A DNA stretch of 64,000 nucleotides from JAKACA01 sp049510975 (GTDB lineage Bacteria; Actinomycetota; Acidimicrobiia; Acidimicrobiales; Bog-793). Every line of letters begins with the position of its first letter. Positions within the stretch are counted from its first letter, which is position 1. A model generated the notes under the pieces. It did not search any database. It saw only the letters and a program-made list of their open reading frames with translations, and had not been told where the DNA came from. Of the stretch, positions 8,499 through 15,580 are shown piece by piece. The position numbers were made by a program, and so were the translations under genes. The stretch covers positions 57,730-121,729 of the forward strand of contig JBEKYM010000021.1 of the NCBI GenBank assembly GCA_049510975.1, given 5' to 3'.

Positions 8499-9341
8499 CT
8501 ACCGCTCCTTCGTCGTGGTCGAACCGACCGGGATCTGGGTGGGATGGCCGTCCCGGACGGCCTGGCTGCCGCGCCGCGGGCGGCTGGCGCCGGAGCTCGG
8601 CGGGCCCGGCGGACCGCCGGTGGTCCCGCCGCGAGCTGAGGAGGCTGCCGGCCTGGCGAGGTCCGACGCACCGGGCGCCGTCCCGGCGAGGCCGGCGGTG
8701 AGGATGGCCACCAGCTGGTCGGCGAGCCGCGCCGGATCGCCTCCGCTCACGGTGAGGCGATACAGGGAGGAGCCGGCGATGACGTCGAACAGGACGTCGG
8801 CTTCGACGTGCTGGCGGATCTCACCGCGAGCGACGGCTCGAGCGATGAGCTGGGCGAAACCTTCGATCGACGGGCGGTAGATCCGCTCGGACAGCGCGCT
8901 GCCCACGTCCGGGTGGTTGCGGGCGTCGTCGAGCAGGCCCTGAAACGCCGCCCGCATCGGGGCTGATCGGAACAGCCGGACCGTGTTGTCGACACAGCCG
9001 CGGATGTCGCCTTCGAGCGAGCCCGTGTCGGGCACTTGCAGGATCCGCGGATCCGGCGAGACAGCGTCGAAGACCAGCTCGGCCTTGGACTTCCAGCGAA
9101 GCCGGACTGTCGTGCGGCTCACGCCCGCTCGGCGGGCGACGGCATCGACCGCAAGGCGCCGGTACCCGAGCGTGACGAGGAGCTCGCGGGTGGCTTCGAG
9201 GATCACCTCGTCGACCCGGGGGTCGCGAGGCCTGCCGGCCGTCGCCCGATGCTCGGCAGCGTCCAGCCGGACGACGGTGGCCGAGCCCGCCATCGCGCGG
9301 TTCGCGTTGTTGGCGCTGCTCGCCCGGCTGCCCCCTTGCAT
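8499..9341 (-). CDS. TetR-family transcriptional regulator
   Basis: A 280-residue regulator with an N-terminal TetR helix-turn-helix at about residues 45-95 (ILEATRELLVTLGYRRLAVD, then ARRAGVSRTTV). A variable ligand-binding domain follows, with a Pro/Arg/Gly-rich C-terminal tail of about 50 residues. ATG 9341 lies inside a strong inverted repeat with a promoter, which suggests autoregulation on a leaderless mRNA; ATG 9293 is the alternative start. It sits inside the catabolic operon it probably controls, between the alcohol dehydrogenase and the LLM genes. Confidence 0.88.
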   Translation of the reverse strand: MQGGSRASSANNANRAMAGSATVVRLDAAEHRATAGRPRDPRVDEVILEATRELLVTLGYRRLAVDAVARRAGVSRTTVRLRWKSKAELVFDAVSPDPRILQVPDTGSLEGDIRGCVDNTVRLFRSAPMRAAFQGLLDDARNHPDVGSALSERIYRPSIEGFAQLIARAVARGEIRQHVEADVLFDVIAGSSLYRLTVSGGDPARLADQLVAILTAGLAGTAPGASDLARPAASSARGGTTGGPPGPPSSGASRPRRGSQAVRDGHPTQIPVGSTTTKER

Positions 9342-9378
9342 TACTGGCCAGTTTGACCAGTAATGCCGAGCGTGTCAA
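9340..9378 (-). promoter_or_regulatory. TetR promoter with overlapping palindromic operator
   Basis: On the minus strand TTGACA (9378-9373) is followed after 17 nt by CAAACT (9355-9350), a -35/-10 pair. An inverted repeat ATTACTGG-9 nt-CCAGTAAT (9340-9364) covers the -10 and the first codon of the TetR gene. ACTGGCCAGT (9343-9352) is itself a perfect 10-bp palindrome. This is the layout of an autorepressed TetR promoter. The -35 overlaps the alcohol dehydrogenase stop. Confidence 0.7.
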
Positions 9379-10445
9379 GCGATCCGCAGGACGCCGCGGT
9401 TGAGCTTGCCGTCGTGCAGATCGGCGATGGCTTCACCGATCTCGGCCAATGGGTACGTCTTCGTCACCATCTCGTCGAGCTTGAAACGGCCGTCGAGGTA
9501 CAGCTGCACGAGGAGCGGGATGTCGTGGTGCGGTCGTGTCGCTCCGTAGCGGCATCCGAGGATCGACTTGTTGTTGTAGAGCGAGTTGACGACAAAACTC
9601 GCCTCCGTGCCGAGCTTGGGCACACCGACGAGCGTGCACGTGCCGCCCCAGTCGAGGAGATCGATGGCGTTTCGGATGAGGGCGGGATGTCCGACGCACT
9701 CGAAGGCATGATCAACGCCGCGCTTGAGCCCGAGCTCCTTCACGGCGGCGATGGGATCCGTGACGGCCGAAGCGTCCACGAAGTCGGTAGCTCCGAACTC
9801 CAGGGCGGCCGCTGCCTTGGCGGGGTTGGCGTCGAGCACGACGATGCGGGAAGCGCCTGCGAGACGGGCCGCTTGCACGACGGAGAGGCCGATGCCGCCG
9901 GCGCCGATGACGGCGACCGTCTGGCCAGGTGCCACGCGAGCCCGATTGAGAACCGCCCCTGCCCCGGTCACGACGGCACACCCGATCAGGCAGGCAGCAT
10001 CGAAGGGCACCGCCTTGTCGATGACGATCGCCTGCGACTCGCGCACGATCGTGTAGTCCGCGAAGACGCCGGCATTGGCGAACTGGTATGCCTCGGCGCC
10101 GCCGACCGTGAACGGTTTGCCGAGGCGTCCCATGGTCTCGCGGCAGTGTGTCGGCTGGCCGCGGTCACAGGCGTCGCATTGCCCGCAGTTGCCAAGGGTC
10201 GTGAGGACCACATGGTCTCCCACCTTCACCTTCGAGGTGGCGCTGCCGACCTCCTCCACGACTCCGGCTCCTTCATGCCCCAACACCACCGGCGTCGGGA
10301 ACGGAATCGTCCCGTCGATGACGGCCACGTCGGAGTGGCACAGGCCGGCGCGATGGAGACGGACGAGCACTTCGTGGGGTTCGATCGGTCGTAACTCGAC
10401 GTCGTCGCGCACTTCGAGCTCGCCCGTCCAGACGATCGCTTGCAT
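9375..10445 (-). CDS. Zinc-dependent alcohol dehydrogenase (MDR, class III-like)
   Basis: A 356-residue medium-chain dehydrogenase that oxidises an alcohol with NAD(P)+ or a bound cofactor. The catalytic zinc ligand is Cys36, with His57-Glu58 in LGHEGAG; the structural zinc cysteines are 87, 90, 93 and 101. The Rossmann motif VIGAGGIGLSVVQ is near residue 180. The C-terminal YGATRPHHDIPLL and NRGVLRI segments resemble the S-formylmycothiol/aryl-alcohol dehydrogenase group. GGAG precedes ATG 10445. It is co-oriented with the cyclase gene upstream and the TetR gene downstream. Confidence 0.92.
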   Translation of the reverse strand: MQAIVWTGELEVRDDVELRPIEPHEVLVRLHRAGLCHSDVAVIDGTIPFPTPVVLGHEGAGVVEEVGSATSKVKVGDHVVLTTLGNCGQCDACDRGQPTHCRETMGRLGKPFTVGGAEAYQFANAGVFADYTIVRESQAIVIDKAVPFDAACLIGCAVVTGAGAVLNRARVAPGQTVAVIGAGGIGLSVVQAARLAGASRIVVLDANPAKAAAALEFGATDFVDASAVTDPIAAVKELGLKRGVDHAFECVGHPALIRNAIDLLDWGGTCTLVGVPKLGTEASFVVNSLYNNKSILGCRYGATRPHHDIPLLVQLYLDGRFKLDEMVTKTYPLAEIGEAIADLHDGKLNRGVLRIA

Positions 10446-10470
10446 GGCCTTCTCCTTGCTCGGTGGGCGG

Positions 10471-10501
10471 AGCGACCTGGCCCGCATGCGGGCCGGTCGC
10501 T
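10471..10501 (-). other. Near-perfect palindromic hairpin between cyclase and alcohol dehydrogenase genes
   Basis: AGCGACC-T-GGCCCGC (10471-10485) pairs with GCGGGCC-GGTCGCT (10488-10501) across a 2-nt centre, giving 14 base pairs with one bulged T. It touches the cyclase stop and lies about 25 nt upstream of the dehydrogenase start. There is no U-run, so it may be an attenuator, an RNA-stability element or a protein-binding palindrome. Confidence 0.6.
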
Positions 10502-11394
10502 CAGCCGATGGCGATCGGGTTGACAGGGCTACCGGTTGCCCCGACGACGGGCAGTGCCCCGACCACGAGCAGGCAGACGTGGCAGCGATCGGCCGCCATC
10601 TCGCCCAGCCAGGCATGCTCGAGCAGGGCGATGCCGCCGTGCACGATGAGCCGGACGTGCACCGCCAGCTCGCCGCCGTCGAAGGGGAGCACCTCCACCG
10701 CCGAGTTGTCGGCGGCGACGAGACAGACGTCGTGATCCGCCAGCCAGCCGGCGGCCTCGAGCCCGATGCCAGGCTGTGGGAACGGCGGCGTCGAGGCGTC
10801 TGCAGCCAGCATCTCCAGCCAGCCCGTGCGGATGAGAACGGCATCTCCGGGAAGGACCTCGACGCCTTGGCTCTCGCAACAGGCGTCGAGGTCGGCAGCG
10901 GCGATGACGTGTCCGGCAGCAAGGCTCTCGAGGCCGGAAGCGGCCGGCACGTCGAGCAGGAGGCCACGGGTGGCCACGGTGCCGGTCCGGACGATGGAGC
11001 ATTTGCCGGCGCCGCGCCGGGTCGTGAACGAGTCGACGGGATGGCCGTTGTAGAACGAGTCGCCTTCGAAGACGTGACAGAGGGCATCGATGTGGGTGCC
11101 GGCGTGGCTCGGCAACACGAGCATGTCGTCGGCGGAGCCGACACGCTGGCCGCCGCTCCCCTCGCGCTCGACCAGGTCCTGAGGGGCGGTCCGCGTGAAA
11201 CGCTCCGGCGGCGGCCGGTCCCAGACCGCCGGCGTCCGGCTACGCGAGATCGGGAGGGCCAACGAGTACACCTTGCCCGTGCGAAGCCCGCGGGCGGCGT
11301 CGAGCACGACCTCGGGCGTGACGAGATTGAGGGCGCCTCGCTCGTCCTCGGCCCCCCAACGCCCCCAGTTCCCCGACGGGACCTCTGCCTGCAT
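10501..11394 (-). CDS. Cyclase-family metal-dependent hydrolase (kynurenine formamidase fold)
   Basis: A 297-residue cyclase-family protein. The metal-binding motif HAGTHIDALCH at residues 97-107 matches the HxGTHxDxxxH signature, and a downstream VRTG segment is typical. Members hydrolyse N-formylkynurenine, isatin, or alicyclic beta-diketones by C-C cleavage. Within an operon of alcohol and aldehyde dehydrogenases and LLM enzymes, ring opening of an alicyclic ketone is a plausible role. It is divergent from an SDR gene, with a KstR-like palindrome just upstream of its start. Confidence 0.87.
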   Translation of the reverse strand: MQAEVPSGNWGRWGAEDERGALNLVTPEVVLDAARGLRTGKVYSLALPISRSRTPAVWDRPPPERFTRTAPQDLVEREGSGGQRVGSADDMLVLPSHAGTHIDALCHVFEGDSFYNGHPVDSFTTRRGAGKCSIVRTGTVATRGLLLDVPAASGLESLAAGHVIAAADLDACCESQGVEVLPGDAVLIRTGWLEMLAADASTPPFPQPGIGLEAAGWLADHDVCLVAADNSAVEVLPFDGGELAVHVRLIVHGGIALLEHAWLGEMAADRCHVCLLVVGALPVVGATGSPVNPIAIG

Positions 11395-11405
11395 GGGCGG
11401 AAGAA

Positions 11406-11419
11406 TAGAACGCGTTCTC
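11406..11419. promoter_or_regulatory. KstR-like palindromic operator
   Basis: TAGAACGCGTTCTC contains the perfect 12-bp palindrome AGAACGCGTTCT (11407-11418). It matches 7 of the 8 fixed positions of the mycobacterial/rhodococcal KstR consensus TNNAACNNGTTNNA. It lies 12 bp upstream of the cyclase start and 157 bp before the divergent SDR start, where a regulator of both units would bind. Confidence 0.6.
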
Positions 11420-11575
11420 GTCGCGAGCGATACGATCGCCGCCGTACACGGCCGGGCTGCTCACAACGAGCCCTCCGGCGCGATCTTCGAGGGGGCGCGA
11501 CAGCCAGCCGAAGCGCGTTTCGAGCCGAGAGCAGTGGAACGGGCGGGGTGTCGGGCGGCCGGGAGGAGCAGCTTC

Positions 11576-12304
11576 ATGGGGGTAGCCGTGGTGACCGGGG
11601 CTGGCCGCGGCATCGGCCGCGCCACGGCCCGCCGGCTCGCCGCCGACGGCCACCACGTCGTCGCCGTCGATCTCGACGGTGATGCCGCCGGCTCGACCGC
11701 CGGGGAGCTCGGCGGGGAGGCCCGCACCTGCGACATCGCCGACCGAGACGCCGTGCAGGTGCTGGCCGACGACATCGCCGCCAGCATCGGCGACGTCGAG
11801 GTGCTCGTCAACAACGCCGGCATCTGGCACTACACGCTGCTGGCCGACACGCTCGAGGAAGGTGCCGCCAGCGTGCTCGGCGTCAACCTGCTCGGGACAC
11901 TGTGGTGCTGCCAGGCGTTCGCTCCCGCCATGAGCGAGCGCGGCGCCGGCAGCATCGTGAACCTGTCGTCGGGGGCGGCGACGACGCGGACGCCGGGTTT
12001 CGGGGTGTATCCGTCCTCGAAGGCAGGCGTCGAGGCTCTCACCGGACAACTGGCCCTCGAGCTCGGTCCGAGCGGTGTGCGGGTGAACGCCGTGGCTCCT
12101 GGGTTGGTGAGGACCGAGGGCAACGCCGATCGTTTTGCGGGCGAGCGGGGCGAGCGCATCGCCCGCCACGTCCCCCTACGGCGGATCGGCGAGCCCGACG
12201 AGGTGGCCGACGTGATCGCCTGGCTGTGCTCGCCCGGCGCTCGTTACGTCACCGGGCAGGTGATCCGTGTGGACGGCGGTACGACTGCAGGGGCGGGAGG
12301 CTGA
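11576..12304 (+). CDS. Short-chain dehydrogenase/reductase
   Basis: A 242-residue classical SDR. The cofactor motif TGAGRGIG is at residues 7-14, NNAGI near 80, the catalytic Tyr-x3-Lys (YPSSK) near 145-150, and the C-terminal GQVIRVDGG is typical. GGGAGGAG precedes ATG 11576. It is the first gene of a three-gene run with an epimerase-like and a SnoaL-like gene, divergent from the cyclase operon. It probably interconverts an alcohol and a ketone in the same catabolic route. Confidence 0.92.
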   Translation: MGVAVVTGAGRGIGRATARRLAADGHHVVAVDLDGDAAGSTAGELGGEARTCDIADRDAVQVLADDIAASIGDVEVLVNNAGIWHYTLLADTLEEGAASVLGVNLLGTLWCCQAFAPAMSERGAGSIVNLSSGAATTRTPGFGVYPSSKAGVEALTGQLALELGPSGVRVNAVAPGLVRTEGNADRFAGERGERIARHVPLRRIGEPDEVADVIAWLCSPGARYVTGQVIRVDGGTTAGAGG

Positions 12305-12305
12305 C

Positions 12306-13232
12306 ATGACCGAGCTCGCCGGCGAGAAGGTCCTCGTAACCGGCGCGGCCGGGCAGATCGGACTGCCGATCGCACGCTGGTTGGCCCGCGAGAACGAGGT
12401 GTGGGGTGCGGCCCGCTTTCGTGCGGACGGCTCGCGAGAGCGCGTCGCCGGCGCCGGGGTCACGCCGGTCCGCGTCGACCTCGCCTCGGGCGACTACGGC
12501 GAGCTGCCGAACGACTTCACCTATGTCGTCCACCTGGCTGCCTACATCGGCCCCAACCCCAACATCGACCGGGCCATGACCAACAACGCCGAGAGCGTCG
12601 GGCTGCTCATGGCCCACTGCCGCACCGCCAAGGCGATGCTCGTGATGTCGACGCAGTCCGTCTACCGCCCGCATCCTGACCCTGATCACGTCTATGGCGA
12701 GGCCGACCCGCTCGGCGAGACGAATTCGCCCTTCGCCCCGACGTACTCGATGTCGAAGATCGGCGAGGAAGCGGTCGCCCGCACGTGTGCCCGCCTCTTC
12801 GATCTGCCTGTGACGATCGCCCGGATGAATGCCTCCTACGGACCGAACGGTGGGCTGCCTGCTTACGACGCCGATGCCGTCGTCGAGGGGCGGGCGGTCG
12901 TCACACGGCACGACCCCAGCTGGTACAGCCCCATCTTCGAGGACGACATCAACGAGCAGGTGCCGGCGTTGCTGGCGGCCGCCTCGGTACCGGCCACCAT
13001 CCTCAACTGGGCCGGCGACGAGGTCGTGAGCGTGCAGGACTGGTGCCGATACGTGGCCGAGTTGACGGGCCGGCCGGCGAACATCGACATCGGTCCGTCC
13101 CACGGCGGCCCGTTAGGAGCCATCGCCGACGTCTCGCGGAGACGGGAGATCACCGGTCCCTGCAAAGTCGGCTGGCAACAAGGCATGCGAGCGACTGTGA
13201 AGGCTCGCCACCCGGACGTGCCGGTGCGGTGA
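12306..13232 (+). CDS. NAD(P)-dependent epimerase/dehydratase family protein (extended SDR)
   Basis: A 308-residue extended SDR. The glycine motif TGAAGQIG is at residues 12-19, VHLAAY near 77, and the active-site YSMSK near 148-152. The preceding SDR gene stops 1 nt upstream, and GGAGG near its end serves as ribosome-binding site. Sugar-nucleotide epimerases share this fold, but the neighbours suggest a catabolic reductase or hydroxysteroid-dehydrogenase-like role. The stop overlaps the next start (TGATG). Confidence 0.85.
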   Translation: MTELAGEKVLVTGAAGQIGLPIARWLARENEVWGAARFRADGSRERVAGAGVTPVRVDLASGDYGELPNDFTYVVHLAAYIGPNPNIDRAMTNNAESVGLLMAHCRTAKAMLVMSTQSVYRPHPDPDHVYGEADPLGETNSPFAPTYSMSKIGEEAVARTCARLFDLPVTIARMNASYGPNGGLPAYDADAVVEGRAVVTRHDPSWYSPIFEDDINEQVPALLAAASVPATILNWAGDEVVSVQDWCRYVAELTGRPANIDIGPSHGGPLGAIADVSRRREITGPCKVGWQQGMRATVKARHPDVPVR

Positions 13233-13672
13233 TGGACCTGCAGGAGATGTCCGACCGCCTCGAGATTCAGGATCTCGTCGCCCGCTATTGCCATGCCATC
13301 GACCGGCGGCAGCTCGACGAGCTCGACTCGATCTTCACCGACGATGCCGTCATCGACTACACGGCCTTCGGGGCGCCTCGGGCCGGCGTCGTGGAGATGA
13401 AGGCGTACCTGGCAGAGGTCTTGACGGCCCACGCCGCCTACTACCACCTCGCCGCCACGAGCCGGATCGTGCTCGACGGCGACCGCGCCGAGTGTCACAC
13501 CATCTGTCACAACCCGATGGTCTTCGCCCGGGAGGGGCGTCCGGACGTCCTGTACTACTGCGGGCTCTGGTATCACGATCAACTCGTGCGGACGCCGGCG
13601 GGCTGGCGCATCGCCGAGCGCGTCGAGGAGAAGTGCTACCTGGCGACACTCCCGGACGCCCGTCTCGGCTGA
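13232..13672 (+). CDS. SnoaL/NTF2-like protein
   Basis: A 146-residue alpha+beta cone (NTF2-like) protein with LEIQDLVARYCHAIDRRQLDE and the FTDDAVIDYT strand. This matches the SnoaL_4 type found with ring-hydroxylating dioxygenases, ketosteroid isomerases and epoxide hydrolases. Its TGATG overlap with the epimerase gene indicates translational coupling. In this setting an isomerase or dehydratase role on a cyclic intermediate is plausible but unproven. Confidence 0.85.
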   Translation: MDLQEMSDRLEIQDLVARYCHAIDRRQLDELDSIFTDDAVIDYTAFGAPRAGVVEMKAYLAEVLTAHAAYYHLAATSRIVLDGDRAECHTICHNPMVFAREGRPDVLYYCGLWYHDQLVRTPAGWRIAERVEEKCYLATLPDARLG

Positions 13673-13709
13673 GCCGGCGGCGCCGGCGCCGGCGCCGGCG
13701 TTGACCCGG

Positions 13710-13758
13710 TCGATGTGTGTCGTAATTCCTCAAAACGGGGCCGAACGGCACACATCGA
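13710..13758. promoter_or_regulatory. Inverted repeat upstream of the AbiEi/DUF559 gene
   Basis: TCGATGTGTG (13710-13719) and CACACATCGA (13749-13758) form perfect 10-bp arms 29 nt apart. The left arm overlaps the spacer downstream of a TTGACC hexamer (13701-13706). AbiEi-type antitoxins repress their own promoters through inverted repeats, which fits the gene starting 37 nt downstream. Confidence 0.6.
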
Positions 13759-13794
13759 GCACCCCTCGAGGACCTGACACAGCCCCACGACAAA

Positions 13795-14712
13795 ATGCCA
13801 AGCGTGAGCACCGCCGAGCTGGAGTCGCTGCAGGCCCTCGCCGGCGTCCACGGCGGCTTCGTCACCACCGCTGCCTTGCGGAAGGCCGGCTTCGGAGCGA
13901 ACGTCGTCGACCGGATGGTACGGCAGGGTGCCATGACCAGGGAGTTCCGGGGCATCTATCGCCTCGGCTTCCAGCCGCTGACCGAGCCTGACCAGCGCCG
14001 GCTCGCCTGCCTCGTGACGGCCGGCTCCATCTCCCATCACAGCGCGGCTCGGTACTGGGGGTACCTCGAGCTTCCAGCGCTCCCCGTTCACGCCACCATG
14101 GCCCGCAACAACAGGAGACCAGAAGCCCCGTGGCTGGTGATCCACACGACGACCAAGCGAGGCAACACGGCAAAGGCCGATGGGATCACCGTCACCCAAC
14201 CGGTTCGCACCGTTCTCGATCTCGCCGGCCAGCCGGTGACGGCCCTGGAGCTCACCGGCTTCGTCGACCACTGCATCGCACGTCGCCACTTCACTGTTCG
14301 GCAACTCGACCACTTCCTCCGCTCATACGGCGACAAGGCGCGAGGCGTCGCCCGCCTCCGCGCGCTTCTCTCGGACACACTCGACACCGATAGCAAGGCC
14401 GAGGCCGAGCTGGTACGACTCCTGCTGCGCGCCGGCATCGAGCGCCCGGTCACGCGCCACAACATCCGCCACGCCGGCCACTTCATCGGTCGGGTCGACC
14501 TCGCCTGGCCTCGCCGGCGGGTCGCCCTCGAGCTCGACGGGTTCCGCTATCACGCCGGCCATCAGGCATTCGTTGCCGATCGCGATCGCGGAAACCGTCT
14601 CGTCATCGCCGGCTGGACCCTGCTGCGGACGACGCCGGCGGCCATGCGACACGACCCCTCGGGTGTGTGCGCCTCGGTGGCGGCCGCGCTGTCCCGGGCG
14701 CCGGCGGCCTGA
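13795..14712 (+). CDS. AbiEi antitoxin-like wHTH domain fused to DUF559 (Vsr/PD-(D/E)XK-like) domain
   Basis: A 305-residue protein. The N-terminal ~60 residues (ALAGVHGGFVTTAALRKAGF, then MVRQGAMTREFRGIYRL) match the AbiEi-type winged-helix antitoxin domain. The middle (HHSAARYWG and TVLDLAG) is the usual AbiEi family core. The C-terminus (about residues 200-300) resembles DUF559/very-short-patch-repair endonucleases: D near 235 in RVDLAW, ELDG near 246-249, then a WTLLRTT strand. No AbiEii nucleotidyltransferase toxin is adjacent. The start is ATG 13795; GTG 13804 is possible. Role unknown: a repressor with nuclease-like domain, or a defence or toxin remnant. Confidence 0.75.
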   Translation: MPSVSTAELESLQALAGVHGGFVTTAALRKAGFGANVVDRMVRQGAMTREFRGIYRLGFQPLTEPDQRRLACLVTAGSISHHSAARYWGYLELPALPVHATMARNNRRPEAPWLVIHTTTKRGNTAKADGITVTQPVRTVLDLAGQPVTALELTGFVDHCIARRHFTVRQLDHFLRSYGDKARGVARLRALLSDTLDTDSKAEAELVRLLLRAGIERPVTRHNIRHAGHFIGRVDLAWPRRRVALELDGFRYHAGHQAFVADRDRGNRLVIAGWTLLRTTPAAMRHDPSGVCASVAAALSRAPAA

Positions 14713-14733
14713 CCGAGGGCGTCCGGAACCCGG

Positions 14734-14739
14734 TACGAT
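14734..14739 (+). promoter_or_regulatory. Leaderless -10 element of the hemolysin-III gene
   Basis: TACGAT lies 6 nt upstream of ATG 14746 and there is no ribosome-binding site, as expected for a leaderless transcript. Confidence 0.5.
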
Positions 14740-14745
14740 CCGGGC

Positions 14746-15441
14746 ATGGCGGCTCGCCCGATCGCCGAGGCTTCCACCTCCAGCGATGCGCCCGACGCCC
14801 GCCCGAAACCCCGCCTCCGCGGCGTCTCCCACGAAGCTGCCGCCTTCGCCATGCTTGCCGTAGGCCCGCTCATGGTCCTGCGAGCCCGCTCGACGATGGA
14901 CGAGGCCCTCACGGCCATCTACGTCACGACGATCACGGCGATGCTGTCGGTGAGCGCCCTGTTCCATCGGGTCAACTGGACGCCCGAGGCCCGCCGGCGC
15001 ATGCGCCGCCTCGATCACTCGATGATCTTCTTCGCCATCGCAGGCTCCTACACCGCAGCAGCCGGGATCGTGCTGCCCGGCGCAGATGCTCCCATCGTCG
15101 TCGCCATCGTCTGGGCCGGCGCCATCGCCGGCGTCGTGCTCCGGCTCGTCTGGCTGGACGCCCCGAAATGGGCCGTGGCGCTTCCCTACATCGTGCTCGG
15201 ATGGCTCGCCGTCGCCGTCATCCCCGAGGTCTTCCACGCCGTCGGCGGCCTCGGCATCGGGCTGTTGATCGGCGGCGGCCTGCTGTATACCGCCGGCGCC
15301 GTCGTCTACGCCCGCCGGCGCCCCAACCCCTGGCCGAGGACATTCGGCTACCACGAGATCTTCCACGCCTTCGTCGTCGCCGCCGTCGCCGTCCATCTCT
15401 GCCTGGTCGCTTTCGTGGAACTTCCGAGGTTTCCCCGCTGA
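14746..15441 (+). CDS. Hemolysin III (YqfA/PAQR-like) family membrane protein
   Basis: A 231-residue polytopic membrane protein of the HlyIII/PAQR group with about seven helices. Conserved polar residues typical of the family are visible: SALFHR in TM2-3, RRLDHSMIFFAIAGSY, and the C-terminal HEIFHAFVVAAVAVH histidines. PAQR proteins are thought to be metal-dependent ceramidase-like hydrolases; a haemolytic role is not implied. It is monocistronic between the AbiEi/DUF559 gene and an amidohydrolase. Confidence 0.88.
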   Translation: MAARPIAEASTSSDAPDARPKPRLRGVSHEAAAFAMLAVGPLMVLRARSTMDEALTAIYVTTITAMLSVSALFHRVNWTPEARRRMRRLDHSMIFFAIAGSYTAAAGIVLPGADAPIVVAIVWAGAIAGVVLRLVWLDAPKWAVALPYIVLGWLAVAVIPEVFHAVGGLGIGLLIGGGLLYTAGAVVYARRRPNPWPRTFGYHEIFHAFVVAAVAVHLCLVAFVELPRFPR

Positions 15442-15516
15442 CCTGAGCCCCCCAGAGCCCAGCGAAGCCGATCGCGTGGCCCCGGATCCTCATCGCCGCC
15501 GTCAGGGCGAAGCAAA

Positions 15517-15532
15517 CGAGACACGACTATCA
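15517..15532 (+). promoter_or_regulatory. Copy 1 of the shared CGAGACACGNCTRTCA element
   Basis: CGAGACACGACTATCA lies 48 nt upstream of the amidohydrolase start in coding-strand orientation. Read in reverse complement it matches the core TGAYAGNCGTGTCTCG of two longer copies at 17716-17742 and 26225-26251. Confidence 0.6.
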
Positions 15533-15580
15533 TGTTTCTCCTGAGCCGGCAGCGCGCCGGGCCGAGAGGAGATCACCGCT

